Source: Bremerella sp. P1 (GTDB taxonomy: Bacteria; Planctomycetota; Planctomycetia; Pirellulales; Pirellulaceae). From it: DNA of 64,000 nt. The stretch spans positions 5,853,814-5,917,813 of the forward strand of contig NZ_CP118164.1 of NCBI RefSeq assembly GCF_028748185.1, in the 5' to 3' direction. The notes below the pieces were generated by a model. That model was not told where the DNA came from, ran no database searches, and was given only the letters and a program-made list of their open reading frames with translations. Each line of letters starts with the position of its first letter. The stretch's first letter is position 1. The position numbers and the translations under genes are program-made. Of this stretch, positions 55,369 to 64,000 are shown piece after piece.

Positions 55369-57795
55369 CTACTTCATTTGAAAGACTTCGCTTTGCACAA
55401 TTTCAGTGATCAAAGCTCGAAGACGGTATTCATTTTCCGTGAAACCTCCTGTTAACGAACTGACTGCTTCTCGATCCGTCCACTCCAGCGAACGGCCGAG
55501 GCTGTAACTCAGCATGCGTTTCACGATTGTCTCCGCGAATTGTTGGCGTCTTTCCTTCAGCAGGTACTGCTTCAACTCATCTGCGCCCGCTACGGTTGTT
55601 CCATCGGGCAAGTTGGCAACCGCATCGATGAGCGACGCCTTCTGTTTCTTTCCGCGTGTTACCGAAGCGAATTTCTCGCGCCAATTGCCAACGGCATCGT
55701 AGTTTTCGAGTGCGACACCCCAGGGATCGATCCCGCGGTGACAACTGTTACACGCTTCTTTCTGACGGTGAATCTCCAACTGCTGCTTCAATGGCAACGC
55801 TGCCAGGTTGGGTTCTTCCGGATCGAGTTCAGGCACATCAGGCGGAGGAGGAGCAGGAGGTGTGTCGAGGAGTCGATCCAGCACCCATACCGCCCGCTTG
55901 ATGGGATGTGAATTCTCGCCATTGGAGTTGGCCAACAGAAAGCTACCTTGGGTCAAAAGTCCGCCACGACGATCCGCAGAGGATAGCTCCACATGCTCAA
56001 ACGCAATTCCGCGTGGGCCTGATAGACCGTAGTGCTCGGCCAGTCTGCGGTTAAGCAGGGTAAAATCAGCGTCCAACAACGTCATGCAGCTGAGATCCTC
56101 GTCCAAAATGGTTGCGAAGAACAATTGGGTCTCCATCCGCATGTCGGCTTTGAGATGATCGTCGAAATCGGGATAGTACTCCGGATTCACCGCGACGCGA
56201 TCGATAGCTGATAGGTCAAACCATTGGTCCGAGAAATGTTGCACAAATTGCCGCGACTTCGGGTCAGAAAGCATCCGCTCGACCTGTTGGGCCAGAACCT
56301 GCTGATCGTCAAGCGTGCCGGCGGCCGCCAGGTTGAGCAACTCTTCATCGGGCATGGAGCTCCACAGGAAGTAGGACATGCGCGACGCTAATTCATAATC
56401 CGATAACTGCTCGCGGCCCGTCGAGTTAGATTGCGGTTCGACGAGATAGAGAAACTTAGGCGAAATTAACGACATGGCCAACACTTCGCGCATTGTCGTT
56501 TCGAAGCTGGGAAAGCCTTCACGGATCTGAGAGAAATATTCTAGAAGCGGCTGAACGTCCGAAGCTGTGGCGGGACGACGGTAGGCACGAGTCAGAAAAC
56601 GCCGCAGAACTTTTCGAGCGTGCTCTGTCTCGCTCGGATCTTCATCAGCGGCTTGAAAGATTTGCCTGTGGCTCGGCGGTGGCCAACTTGTTAAAAATGG
56701 TCCTTCAAATTCAACGGACTCGATCCGAATAAGTGCAGGAGTGTCTTCAGCTCCGGCAAGCGATGGACTTCGCTTCTTATTTCGCTTAGATCCTTTATCA
56801 GCGGCATTTGCCAGAGTGTTGTAAATGCTTACCTGTAACCCTGGGAATTTGGGGTTATGTCCTGGCAATGGAAAGTCTTCGATCCGGCCGCGAAACTCGA
56901 ACGTTTGCGGTGCGTCCCGGGAAGCCGTCACGTCGACCTCCGCTAGCGTCTTCTCGGCAGCCTGGGTGTCTGCCCGCACGCCCATTGTCACTCGCATTTG
57001 CGGATAAGGAGCATCTGCGGCGGCATTTGTGCTCGCCCGAACACGAATGACCACTTCACCTTCACGCGGAAAGTCCATGATTCGAGCAAGGAAGCGATTG
57101 CGGGCACCCACTTCATTGAGATCGCTCCCTTTTGCACGTTTGTCGGGTTCACTTTTTTCCACGCGATGTTTGTAGACCGGCGGTTTGTCGCCGGTGACAA
57201 TCGCCTTGCCAAGACCCATGCGAGCGGTTTCGAGATATAGCTCCATTTGTAACGGAGAGATTCCCAGTGCGGATCCATTGTTCTTGAATCCATCGGCTGA
57301 CGTGGGATCGGGGGGAAGCTTGCCTGCATAATCGAGTTCTAACCCCAACAGATCACGCATGGTGTTGTTGTATTCGTAGCGTGTCAATCGACGCAGAACA
57401 ACTTTCCCTCCGGTACTCCTTTTTAGCTCAGAAGCGACCTTGAGTTCATTGGTAAGCCATCCGACGACTTTATTACGTTCGGATTGGGAAAGGGGCGTTG
57501 CGTCTTCCGGGGGCATTTCTCCCAAATTCAATTTGTTGAGAACATCGTGCCAGGTTTCTGCGTCGGAGCCGGTAGCCAGGTTCGGATCGAGTTTGTCTAG
57601 TCTTAAGTCAGCGTCCGATCTTTCGGGGCCGTGGCAGGCAATGCACCGCTTGAATAAGATCGGTTGCACGTCACGATCGTAATTGGCCGCATCCGCAGGA
57701 CGGTTTTCCGCTGCCGTCGCTATAGTGATTGATAGCGACAAGATCGCCACTGGCAAAGCTTGCTTCACGGTCGAATACAATTTCAACATCGGCAT
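55369..57795 (-). CDS. Exported cytochrome-like protein DUF1587-DUF1595-DUF1592-DUF1588-DUF1585
   Basis: 808 residues. A signal peptide (VAILSLSITIATAAE) is followed by a planctomycete cytochrome c segment with C-I-A-C-H and ADLRLDKLDPN (~50-120). Then come DUF1587 (~130-200, with RLTRYEYNNTMRDLLGLELD), a linker with a carbohydrate-module-like part (~250-330), and DUF1595/DUF1592 (~390-580, ASRMSYFLWSSMPDEELLNL). DUF1588 (~590-690) has RRGGLLTQGSFLLANSNGEN, and DUF1585 (~715-800) has a second C-N-S-C-H motif. The length and order are those of the complete family. It is probably a periplasmic dihaem protein. A DUF1552 gene follows after 44 bp. Function unknown. Confidence 0.94.
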   Translation of the reverse strand: MPMLKLYSTVKQALPVAILSLSITIATAAENRPADAANYDRDVQPILFKRCIACHGPERSDADLRLDKLDPNLATGSDAETWHDVLNKLNLGEMPPEDATPLSQSERNKVVGWLTNELKVASELKRSTGGKVVLRRLTRYEYNNTMRDLLGLELDYAGKLPPDPTSADGFKNNGSALGISPLQMELYLETARMGLGKAIVTGDKPPVYKHRVEKSEPDKRAKGSDLNEVGARNRFLARIMDFPREGEVVIRVRASTNAAADAPYPQMRVTMGVRADTQAAEKTLAEVDVTASRDAPQTFEFRGRIEDFPLPGHNPKFPGLQVSIYNTLANAADKGSKRNKKRSPSLAGAEDTPALIRIESVEFEGPFLTSWPPPSHRQIFQAADEDPSETEHARKVLRRFLTRAYRRPATASDVQPLLEYFSQIREGFPSFETTMREVLAMSLISPKFLYLVEPQSNSTGREQLSDYELASRMSYFLWSSMPDEELLNLAAAGTLDDQQVLAQQVERMLSDPKSRQFVQHFSDQWFDLSAIDRVAVNPEYYPDFDDHLKADMRMETQLFFATILDEDLSCMTLLDADFTLLNRRLAEHYGLSGPRGIAFEHVELSSADRRGGLLTQGSFLLANSNGENSHPIKRAVWVLDRLLDTPPAPPPPDVPELDPEEPNLAALPLKQQLEIHRQKEACNSCHRGIDPWGVALENYDAVGNWREKFASVTRGKKQKASLIDAVANLPDGTTVAGADELKQYLLKERRQQFAETIVKRMLSYSLGRSLEWTDREAVSSLTGGFTENEYRLRALITEIVQSEVFQMK

Positions 57796-58085
57796 CTTCT
57801 CACGTCAGGTGGCGGGAAAGCTGATGGATCGCAGGTAGGAGTGAATGAGCAGCGGGAAGTAGAAGCGCAGTAGGCGTGGATAATTTGCTTAGCGTGGTTG
57901 GATTGCGCAATAAAATATAATTGATTTTGATGGACGGGATCAATATCTAGGATCAATAGGCTGGCCTTATGCATACGAGATCGCTACGTTATCTACCGCG
58001 ACAGTTCCGTCCGTGTGCCCCCTGTGATCACAACATCGCGAATGGTTTAAAGAGATACTCAACCACGTGTTTTCTACATACCGGG

Positions 58086-58610
58086 CTACTCGGTTTCCAG
58101 TCGCTCGGTTTGATCTACGACGACTTGTAAGCAAATCCAAGCTTCTCGGATGAGTTGCATGGCCGCAAACACGACGCAGCCAATACCAACCATCGTGGCC
58201 CCTCCGACCACCCATAGAGATTCCGGTCGCCAAAGATTGACCACACCACCTAGCAGGCTACCCAAAGCAAACAATCCGACACTGGCATAGAGGGCAATCA
58301 AGGCGTCTCGAAACAATGCCGATCGTTTCAGGAGGTTCCGGGCCAGGATCTTGGCATGGGCATCAGGGCGATCCAGTAGTCGGTGAACCTCGGTATGGAT
58401 TTGTCCGAAGCGAGCAGATGTCGAAACGATCAGCAATGCCACGCCCGGCAACAACACCAACGGCGTTAGCCAGACCTCAGACGCAAACATCGATGATCGC
58501 GACGGAGTTTTCTTAACCGCTTGTTGCTCGATGATCTCATTTGGGGCGGCTTCGACGATGACAGAGACACTCAAGAGCAGCAAGATCGAAAACAAACAGA
58601 TTCGAGACAT
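58086..58610 (-). CDS. Small membrane protein with leader and three helices
   Basis: 174 residues from ATG 58610; an upstream ATG adds 15 polar residues. A leader ~1-17 (ICLFSILLLLSVSVIVE) precedes helices at ~45-63 (LTPLVLLPGVALLIVSTSA), ~97-120 (LIALYASVGLFALGSLLGG) and ~128-150 (WVVGGATMVGIGCVVFAAMQL). The C-terminal tail is charged. There are no enzyme motifs, and the layout resembles uncharacterised DUF2721-type small membrane proteins only in outline. It is a single gene between intergenic regions. Confidence 0.7.
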   Translation of the reverse strand: MSRICLFSILLLLSVSVIVEAAPNEIIEQQAVKKTPSRSSMFASEVWLTPLVLLPGVALLIVSTSARFGQIHTEVHRLLDRPDAHAKILARNLLKRSALFRDALIALYASVGLFALGSLLGGVVNLWRPESLWVVGGATMVGIGCVVFAAMQLIREAWICLQVVVDQTERLETE

Positions 58611-58774
58611 TGGCTGTGCTGTTTTGCAGTGATGGAAATCCTCATATCTTAGCATCCCGGCGGCATCACTACGAGGGCTCGGGCATAGGCGAGTCGTCAG
58701 TGACGCATGAGATCATGCGTTGCATGTGATAATGCGGTACACGCGTTAAGGGCAATATTCCGACTTGTGCAAAT

Positions 58775-60271
58775 TCAGTTTTCAAGCTGGGACCGCGGGG
58801 TCACATTCGCCCAATTGTCTCCACCGCGAAGCGAATCGATCCAGTACCACGTGCTGCCGGGATTGTCGATATCGTTAATCCAAAGAGCGTGCCACTTTGT
58901 TTCGGCGGAATAGGGTAGTGTGACCGATGGAGGAGGGGGGGCACGGGAGCCGAGTGAATCGCTGGGGGGATTGATCCATAGATCAACTTCGTCTTCACCC
59001 AGACGCATCACAACCAGGCAGGGATGAAAGCCCTTGAATAGGGGATTCTCGTAGAAAGCCTGCTGGCCGTTCACTTCGATTCCAAATTCTGCTGTTTGCT
59101 TTGCGAACTTGTTGGGTTTTTGAACCACCAGGCGAACGTTGCTACGTTCGGCGCTATCAAGTGACCCGAACGAAATGAGTGTGGCAGTTTGGTCGCCAAG
59201 CCGCTTCACGAAATCGTCATCAGGATAGATGAGCATCGAAAAGTATCGGTTATGCCACCGTCGTCCGACCGGCGACCAAGATGCTTGATTGCCGTCCTTG
59301 ACTACCAGCATTCCCTTGCTGCTTAGAACAAGCCCTGGGTATTGAATACTTTTATGGGGATCGGAACGTATTCTTTGTGGAGATAGTCCACTGTCAAACC
59401 AACCAGCGTGACCAGCCAGATCATTACCACGATAAGTAAACTCTTCGAGGAAAACCGCGGACTCTCTCGCGAATCGATTACTCAGTTTGACATCCTTGAT
59501 CTGCTCTTCTTGCTTACTCAGAAGAACGGCTCGTCCGGCAGTGAGATCGGCCTTTTGGGCATCATCTCCATTTTTTAATTCCGCCGTAACGCGGCCTTGA
59601 AAGACATGAACTTCTGTCTTCTGTTCTGGCAGAACCTCCACGCCAAATTTCGTGCCCCAATCAATGACTTCGCCATCCGGTGTGATAATGGTCAGGCCGC
59701 GTCCCGTTTCAGGAACATCCGCGAACAGTCGCCCCTCATCGAGCTCGATGTCATTCCGAGAATGGAACTGGCAATGGATTGGTCCTTCTAGGACGAGAGA
59801 AACCTGATTGACCGTCGTCAATTCGATGATTCCGGTCTCAAATGAAAGCGTTTCGCCTTGGCGGACCGTTTGCCAATCGAATGACTGGTCAAGTCCCACA
59901 ACATTCGATGTGTGGCGCACTTTGGCAATGGTCGCTGGCAGGCTAAGCCACCAGAAAATGAGTAGGCCGATCATGACCAACGCGGCTGAGCTAGACAGGA
60001 AGACGGCAGTGCGTCTCCAAGTACTCTCCGGTTCTCGAGGTGACCGTTGAGCCTGCCCGGTGTTTCTGGTTTCTACCAAGTCGAGTTCAACAATCGGCAT
60101 GTGCGGGCGACTGGCCCATTCGCTGATCAACTCTTCATTAGTTGCCAATGCAAGAAGTGTTTGAACAAGCTCCGGCTCGTGCCGCAGCCTCTCCATCAAC
60201 TGGTCGAAAGCCTTGGCCGACACTTCGTTGGCCAGAAAACAATGCAGCAGTTCTGTATCGTTCTGGTTCAT
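58775..60271 (-). CDS. FecR-like membrane anti-sigma protein with C-terminal LamG-like domain
   Basis: 498 residues from ATG 60269-60271, which overlaps the sigma stop as ATGA. The N-terminal cytoplasmic part (1-90) has LLHCFLANEVSAKAFDQLME and resembles anti-sigma zinc-less domains. One transmembrane helix follows (~95-120, FLSSSAALVMIGLLIFWWLS). A FecR domain (~140-245) has VRQGETLSFETGIIELTTVN and TIITPDGEVIDWGTKFGVEV. The C-terminal half (~270-498) is a concanavalin/LamG-like domain. In known systems FecR-type proteins relay an outside signal to an ECF sigma factor. Translational coupling to the sigma factor supports that role. The ligand of the LamG-like part may be a glycan; this is inferred. 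Confidence 0.88.
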   Translation of the reverse strand: MNQNDTELLHCFLANEVSAKAFDQLMERLRHEPELVQTLLALATNEELISEWASRPHMPIVELDLVETRNTGQAQRSPREPESTWRRTAVFLSSSAALVMIGLLIFWWLSLPATIAKVRHTSNVVGLDQSFDWQTVRQGETLSFETGIIELTTVNQVSLVLEGPIHCQFHSRNDIELDEGRLFADVPETGRGLTIITPDGEVIDWGTKFGVEVLPEQKTEVHVFQGRVTAELKNGDDAQKADLTAGRAVLLSKQEEQIKDVKLSNRFARESAVFLEEFTYRGNDLAGHAGWFDSGLSPQRIRSDPHKSIQYPGLVLSSKGMLVVKDGNQASWSPVGRRWHNRYFSMLIYPDDDFVKRLGDQTATLISFGSLDSAERSNVRLVVQKPNKFAKQTAEFGIEVNGQQAFYENPLFKGFHPCLVVMRLGEDEVDLWINPPSDSLGSRAPPPPSVTLPYSAETKWHALWINDIDNPGSTWYWIDSLRGGDNWANVTPRSQLEN

Positions 60272-60798
60272 GGGCCCGCCTCGGCCAGTTTTCGCTCGAC
60301 ACAAGTCGCCAGCTTGACTCGCAAACGCTTCAATACGCCATAGACTGCTTGAACGGTTCGGTCGAATCTAACAGCCAATTCGCTGATATCTTGCACCGAT
60401 CCGTCATAGCGATGCCTTAGTATCGCTTGCATTTCATCGGGAAGATCTTCGATACACTCTGTGAGAAACTGCTTGCGTCGACTCACAGTATTCAAAGAGG
60501 TGTTTTCCGAGGCGACGGCCAATAGCTCGACCACGTCAGGTGGCATGACCTGCTCCCGCTTGTGATTGCGAAACTCCATCAGCACGCGACGTCGGGCAAT
60601 TCCAAACAACCAATTCGAGAATCGTTCGGGATCGCGTAACGAGTCGATTGAGCTGATCGCTATTTGGGCAACATCCTGAACAATATCCTCCGCCGTGTGC
60701 TCATCGCGAACACATGCGAACACATAGCTGTACAAAGTGCGCCGATGCTGCATCAGACGAGCACCGATATCGTGGTTTGGCTTCGGATTCTCTTGCAT
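60268..60798 (-). CDS. ECF sigma factor (FecR/LamG-linked group)
   Basis: 176 residues. Region 2 (~15-85) has YSYVFACVRDEHTAEDIVQD and RFSNWLFGIARRRVLMEFRN, a clear sigma-70 ECF pattern. Region 4 (~110-170) has MQAILRHRYDGSVQDISELA and the helix-turn-helix RFDRTVQAVYGVLKRLRVKL. It is the first gene of a two-gene operon with the FecR-like protein. It probably directs transcription of a small regulon that could include its own operon and the divergently transcribed DUF1592/DUF1552 genes at 61035 onward. No promoter motif was identifiable by eye. Confidence 0.93.
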   Translation of the reverse strand: MQENPKPNHDIGARLMQHRRTLYSYVFACVRDEHTAEDIVQDVAQIAISSIDSLRDPERFSNWLFGIARRRVLMEFRNHKREQVMPPDVVELLAVASENTSLNTVSRRKQFLTECIEDLPDEMQAILRHRYDGSVQDISELAVRFDRTVQAVYGVLKRLRVKLATCVERKLAEAGP

Positions 60799-61034
60799 AC
60801 AAAATCCTTGGTGGGGCGAGCGTATGCCTAGTAATTGGACTTCCCACTTAAATGTGTCGATTCTTTACAAATTCAGGCGCGCTGGTCGCAGGAGAATTTT
60901 CGTCGGAATTCCGAGTCAATTCGTAAGTGTTAGGCTCATCATAACTTACAGGAAGTTATACTTTTTTACGCCGTGAAGCGCCTAATGCGGGAACGGAAAG
61001 CAACTTTCCTTACACCGAAGCATAATTCGGCATC

Positions 61035-63146
61035 ATGTTTTCCTCCTCCACCTCCTCTGTTCCGCCCCACATGAAACGGCTTGGTGTAAGCGTGGTCTTC
61101 CCGACATCAGTCCTCGGTAAACTCGGCATTCTAGCTATCGTGTTTTTGCCGTTTGTCTCGATGGCAAACGCAGATGAGCCCGATTTGGCGGGCTTCAAGG
61201 CGCACGTAGAACCTGTTTTGGCAAAGTATTGCATCGACTGTCATGGAGTTGACTTGGCGGAAGGGAGTTTATCGCTCGAATCGATCGATCCGAATCTTCT
61301 GCGGGGAGCTAACCTCGAGACGTGGCGGCAAGTTGAAGAGCAGTTGCAGTTTGGCGACATGCCTCCTGAGGATGCCGATCAACCTAGCGACGCAGAACGA
61401 AGCATCCTGCTGAAATGGATCCGACAAGAGAAGTTGAAGACCCAGCGTCCTGGTGTCGTCACGGACGAAAAACTTCTGCTTCCTGAGTTCGGGAATTACG
61501 TCGATCATCAGTTTCTTTTCAACCAGAGGCTTCCGCGCGTTTACCCTGTGCCCCCTCGGATATGGCGACTACGACCGGAGATCTACGATCGACAAATGCC
61601 TCGGCTGGCCGAGAAAGTCAGCGATCTGGCCAACGGATTAAACGTAGCGGACGGATCGAACTTTAAGGATTACGCGTCGAACTATTTTCTGGACGAAGCG
61701 GCAACCGTTCCGCTGTTGAACAATGCGAAGAAAATCGCGGATCGAATGGTTTCTCCCCAATCGAAAGACAAGGCGCTCAAGGCTCTTGTGAGCGATGAAA
61801 CGGTACCGGACGAAGAGAGTGTTTTGATTGCGATCGAACTTGCGTTTCGCAAAATGCTTTCTCGGCCACCAACCGAAGAAGAACGGCTGAGGTTTTTCGC
61901 TTTTTATAACAAGGCGTCGGAAATCGGCGGTTACCAGCTAGCTGCCAGATCGTTGTTAACCGCCATCCTGCTTCAGCCGGAGGTGCTCTATCGGCAAGAA
62001 TTGGGCAATGGTATGCCAGATACTTACGGTCGTGTTCGACTCACTCAGATCGAGACGGCCTACGCCCTGTCGTATGCACTAACCAATGAACGTCTCAAGG
62101 AATTCCTTGAAGCCGCTGAACAGGGGACGCTTGCCAGTAACGAAGATGTCGCCGATGTCGTGCGAGAACGTTTGCGCGATCAGTCACTCTTGCAGGACAA
62201 GAACGCGCGAGTGATGGAATTCTTTCGAGAATACTTTAACTATCCATTCGCCAATGAAGTCTTTAAAGATCATCCCGACGGAGGAACTCATGTCCCCAAT
62301 CAACTAATCGCGGACCTGGAAACAGATATTCGTGACATCCTTCGCAACGACAAGGACGTTCTGAAACGACTTCTCACTTCCAGGAAGTACTACGTGAACG
62401 CAATCTATAAGCAGAACAAGGATCGCCAAGTTGTGCTGCAGTTGGGTGTCGAGCGTAAACAGAACTATCCGACGGCCTTCGGTCTGCCTCTGGATTGGAA
62501 ATGGTCGCTTGAACGACAGCCAATCTCTTTTCGTTCCGACGAAAGATCAGGCGTTCTGACGCATCCAGCGTGGCTTGCGGCCTGGAGTGGCAATTTTGAC
62601 AATCATCCAGTCCAGCGTGGCAAATGGGTACGAACGCATCTCCTGGGAGGAACGGTTCCGGACGTGCCGATTGGCGTTGATGCGCGCGTGCCAGAGAAAG
62701 AACATACTTCGTTCCGCAATCGATTGACAATGGCGACCAGTGCGGCTGAGTGCTGGCGTTGCCATCGGAAGATGGACCCGCTTGGGTTGCCGTTCGAACG
62801 GTACGATCACTACGGACGTTTTCAGCGACTCGACGCCGGGCAACCAGTCGATGCAAGCGGAGAGATTACGCGTACCGGTATTCTCGAGCTAGATGGAAAG
62901 AAGGTCGCTGGTCCCACGGAGATGATGGACCTACTAGCTAATTCCGACCACGTCGAGCAGGTGTTTGTTCGTCATGTGTTTCGCTTCTTCATGGGACGCA
63001 ATGAAACGCTTGGGGATGCGAATACGCTCCAAGACGCACACAAAATATATCGCGACAGTGGTGGGAGTTTCCGTGCCCTGGTCGTATCGCTACTTAGTTC
63101 CGATTCGTTTCTGTTGCGGCAGATACCTCATCACTCGGAGGATTAG
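61035..63146 (+). CDS. Exported cytochrome-like DUF1592-type protein (second copy)
   Basis: 703 residues; a second ATG 12 codons in (61071) is an alternative start. The leader hydrophobic core is ILAIVFLPFVSMANA (~33-48). The cytochrome segment (~55-135) has C-I-D-C-H and SLSLESIDPNLLRG. DUF1592-like (~300-420, with AYALSYALTNERLKEF), DUF1588 (~490-585, with RSDERSGVLTHPAWLAAWSG) and a C-terminal DUF1585-like part follow. The latter has a second haem motif C-W-R-C-H and KMDPLGLPFERYD. It is about 100 residues shorter than the copy at 55369-57795, and the DUF1587 segment after the cytochrome is degenerate. A DUF1552 gene starts 2 bp after its stop. Function unknown. Confidence 0.92.
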   Translation: MFSSSTSSVPPHMKRLGVSVVFPTSVLGKLGILAIVFLPFVSMANADEPDLAGFKAHVEPVLAKYCIDCHGVDLAEGSLSLESIDPNLLRGANLETWRQVEEQLQFGDMPPEDADQPSDAERSILLKWIRQEKLKTQRPGVVTDEKLLLPEFGNYVDHQFLFNQRLPRVYPVPPRIWRLRPEIYDRQMPRLAEKVSDLANGLNVADGSNFKDYASNYFLDEAATVPLLNNAKKIADRMVSPQSKDKALKALVSDETVPDEESVLIAIELAFRKMLSRPPTEEERLRFFAFYNKASEIGGYQLAARSLLTAILLQPEVLYRQELGNGMPDTYGRVRLTQIETAYALSYALTNERLKEFLEAAEQGTLASNEDVADVVRERLRDQSLLQDKNARVMEFFREYFNYPFANEVFKDHPDGGTHVPNQLIADLETDIRDILRNDKDVLKRLLTSRKYYVNAIYKQNKDRQVVLQLGVERKQNYPTAFGLPLDWKWSLERQPISFRSDERSGVLTHPAWLAAWSGNFDNHPVQRGKWVRTHLLGGTVPDVPIGVDARVPEKEHTSFRNRLTMATSAAECWRCHRKMDPLGLPFERYDHYGRFQRLDAGQPVDASGEITRTGILELDGKKVAGPTEMMDLLANSDHVEQVFVRHVFRFFMGRNETLGDANTLQDAHKIYRDSGGSFRALVVSLLSSDSFLLRQIPHHSED

Positions 63147-63148
63147 TC

Positions 63149-64000
63149 ATGTTCGATCGTCGGACATTTTTTCGTGGGACCTCGCTCGGTTTGGCTGGCC
63201 TGTATTTAGGTCCCTTCCTGCGTCAGTTGGAAGCAGCCTCCGATAAGGCAAAACCGGCGCGAGTGTTGTTCTTTGTTCAAGCCAATGGAATCTATCCAGG
63301 TGAAATCCAGCCGGCAGGTATCGAACGTCCGAAGAATCCGACGACGTTAGAGGACCGCTCGCTCGACGATCACCAGATGGCGTACAGTATGGAGCCATCG
63401 GCTCCTTGGACTATGAAGATGACGCTGGTTCATGGTCTCTCTGGGAGGATTGCTCGTGGAAGCCATGGAATGGGTTTCGCCGCTCTTGGATGTTGGCCTT
63501 GCGGTAAAAGGGACTATGACGAAACCGTCAATGCCGCTCTTGCCAGAAGCTTGGGCGGTATCTATCCGCACATTGGTTTGGGTGTTCACGATTCTTCGGC
63601 ATCGATTGCATACAATGTGACGTCCGCTGGACGCGGCAAGGCGCTGCCCACCTTGCTCAACCCTGTCCTTGCCCATCAACAATATTTTGCCGCAGGTGCC
63701 AATGGCCAGGCTCGCAAGGCATTCGATGTCGACACGAACCTATTAGACTTCATGTCGGATGATGTTAAACGCATGACGGCCCGCTTAGACGGTAGCGAAA
63801 GGGATAAGCTAGATCGCTACCTGGAAGCATTCGAGGCGATGAGCGGAAGGCAGACCAAACTTGCCGGCATGTCTGACAGAATTTCTCAGGCAGCACCCAA
63901 TATTGATCCTGCTACTGGAAACTTGATCGACACGAAAACAGGCCCTACCGGAATTTTCGATCGACTTGAAGCCCAATTCGATATCGCCGCAGGGACGCTC
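63149..64000 (+). CDS. DUF1552 exported protein, 3' end outside window
   Basis: 284 codons are visible with no stop, from ATG 63149, 2 bp after the cytochrome stop. The N-terminus FDRRTFFRGTSLGLAGLYLG is a twin-arginine leader. VLFFVQANGIYPGEI near 37 and MTLVHGLSGRIARGSHGMGF near 90 match the first DUF1552 blocks. DVDTNLLDFMSDDVKRMTARL near 190, with DRYLEAFEAM, matches the helical block. It partners the DUF1592-type protein. The rest of the gene lies to the right of the window. Confidence 0.9.
   Translation, partial: MFDRRTFFRGTSLGLAGLYLGPFLRQLEAASDKAKPARVLFFVQANGIYPGEIQPAGIERPKNPTTLEDRSLDDHQMAYSMEPSAPWTMKMTLVHGLSGRIARGSHGMGFAALGCWPCGKRDYDETVNAALARSLGGIYPHIGLGVHDSSASIAYNVTSAGRGKALPTLLNPVLAHQQYFAAGANGQARKAFDVDTNLLDFMSDDVKRMTARLDGSERDKLDRYLEAFEAMSGRQTKLAGMSDRISQAAPNIDPATGNLIDTKTGPTGIFDRLEAQFDIAAGTL

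Noticed and set aside
1-64000. CRISPR arrays, insertion sequences, integrases, bacterial microcompartment shell genes
   Set aside because: Looked for because of the tRNA remnant and the aldolase/aldehyde dehydrogenase pair; none was found in the window.

Overview
The window looks like chromosomal DNA of a planctomycete, most likely of the Pirellulaceae (Blastopirellula/Bremerella/Rhodopirellula type). This rests on content, not on a search. It holds four copies of the planctomycete c-type-cytochrome/partner gene pair (two DUF1549-DUF1553 + DUF1501, two DUF1587-DUF1592-DUF1585 + DUF1552). It also has two C-type sulfatases, a PhoD-like phosphatase, ECF-like sigma factors beside a Ser/Thr kinase-TPR protein and a FecR/LamG protein, and many secreted proteins with no known function. 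About 36 intact or window-truncated genes and two clear gene remnants were found. No intact tRNA, rRNA, CRISPR array, transposase or integrase was seen.

Layout. 1-10.0 kb: a truncated secreted protein, an NHL-repeat protein, a sulfatase, then a compact minus-strand operon iclR-like -> DUF1549/DUF1553 cytochrome -> DUF1501. 10.0-11.1 kb: non-coding DNA with palindromes, the 3' half of a tRNA-Val(TAC)-like gene and a degraded terminator. 11.1-23.5 kb: an inorganic-carbon island. A sigma-54-type response regulator, its histidine kinase and a canonical beta-carbonic anhydrase run leftward. A DabA homologue (DUF2309), two membrane subunits of the NuoL/M type, a SulP permease and a second, altered beta-carbonic anhydrase run rightward. 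The 331-bp divergent intergenic region has three inverted repeats and a sigma-54-type -24/-12 promoter with correct spacing in front of dabA. 23.5-29 kb: a PhnA-like protein, a truncated PQQ-propeller copy, a kinase/sigma pair and a frameshifted remnant. 29-35.3 kb: phosphatase + sulfatase, then aldehyde dehydrogenase + tandem class II aldolase. 35.3-51.7 kb: a 1351-residue membrane protein, small secreted proteins, a cytochrome-LamG/DUF1501 pair, a PQQ propeller, a potassium-channel-like protein and an S9 peptidase. 51.7-64 kb: a membrane protein, two DUF1592/DUF1552 pairs (the second cut by the window end) flanking an ECF sigma factor and a FecR/LamG membrane protein.

How the genes work together. 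The carbon island is the most coherent system. DabA-DabB complexes are known energy-coupled CO2-to-bicarbonate converters, SulP proteins can import bicarbonate, and carbonic anhydrase equilibrates the two. The adjacent two-component pair is of the class that activates sigma-54 promoters, and such a promoter sits before dabA. The cytochrome/DUF1501 or DUF1552 pairs are exported proteins of unknown function. With the sulfatases they suggest a lifestyle of breaking down sulfated polymers.

A ~50-bp terminator-like sequence occurs at 10.64 kb, attached to the tRNA fragment, and again at 51.77 kb, in direct orientation. The 41 kb between them could be an old integrated island, but no recombinase is visible.
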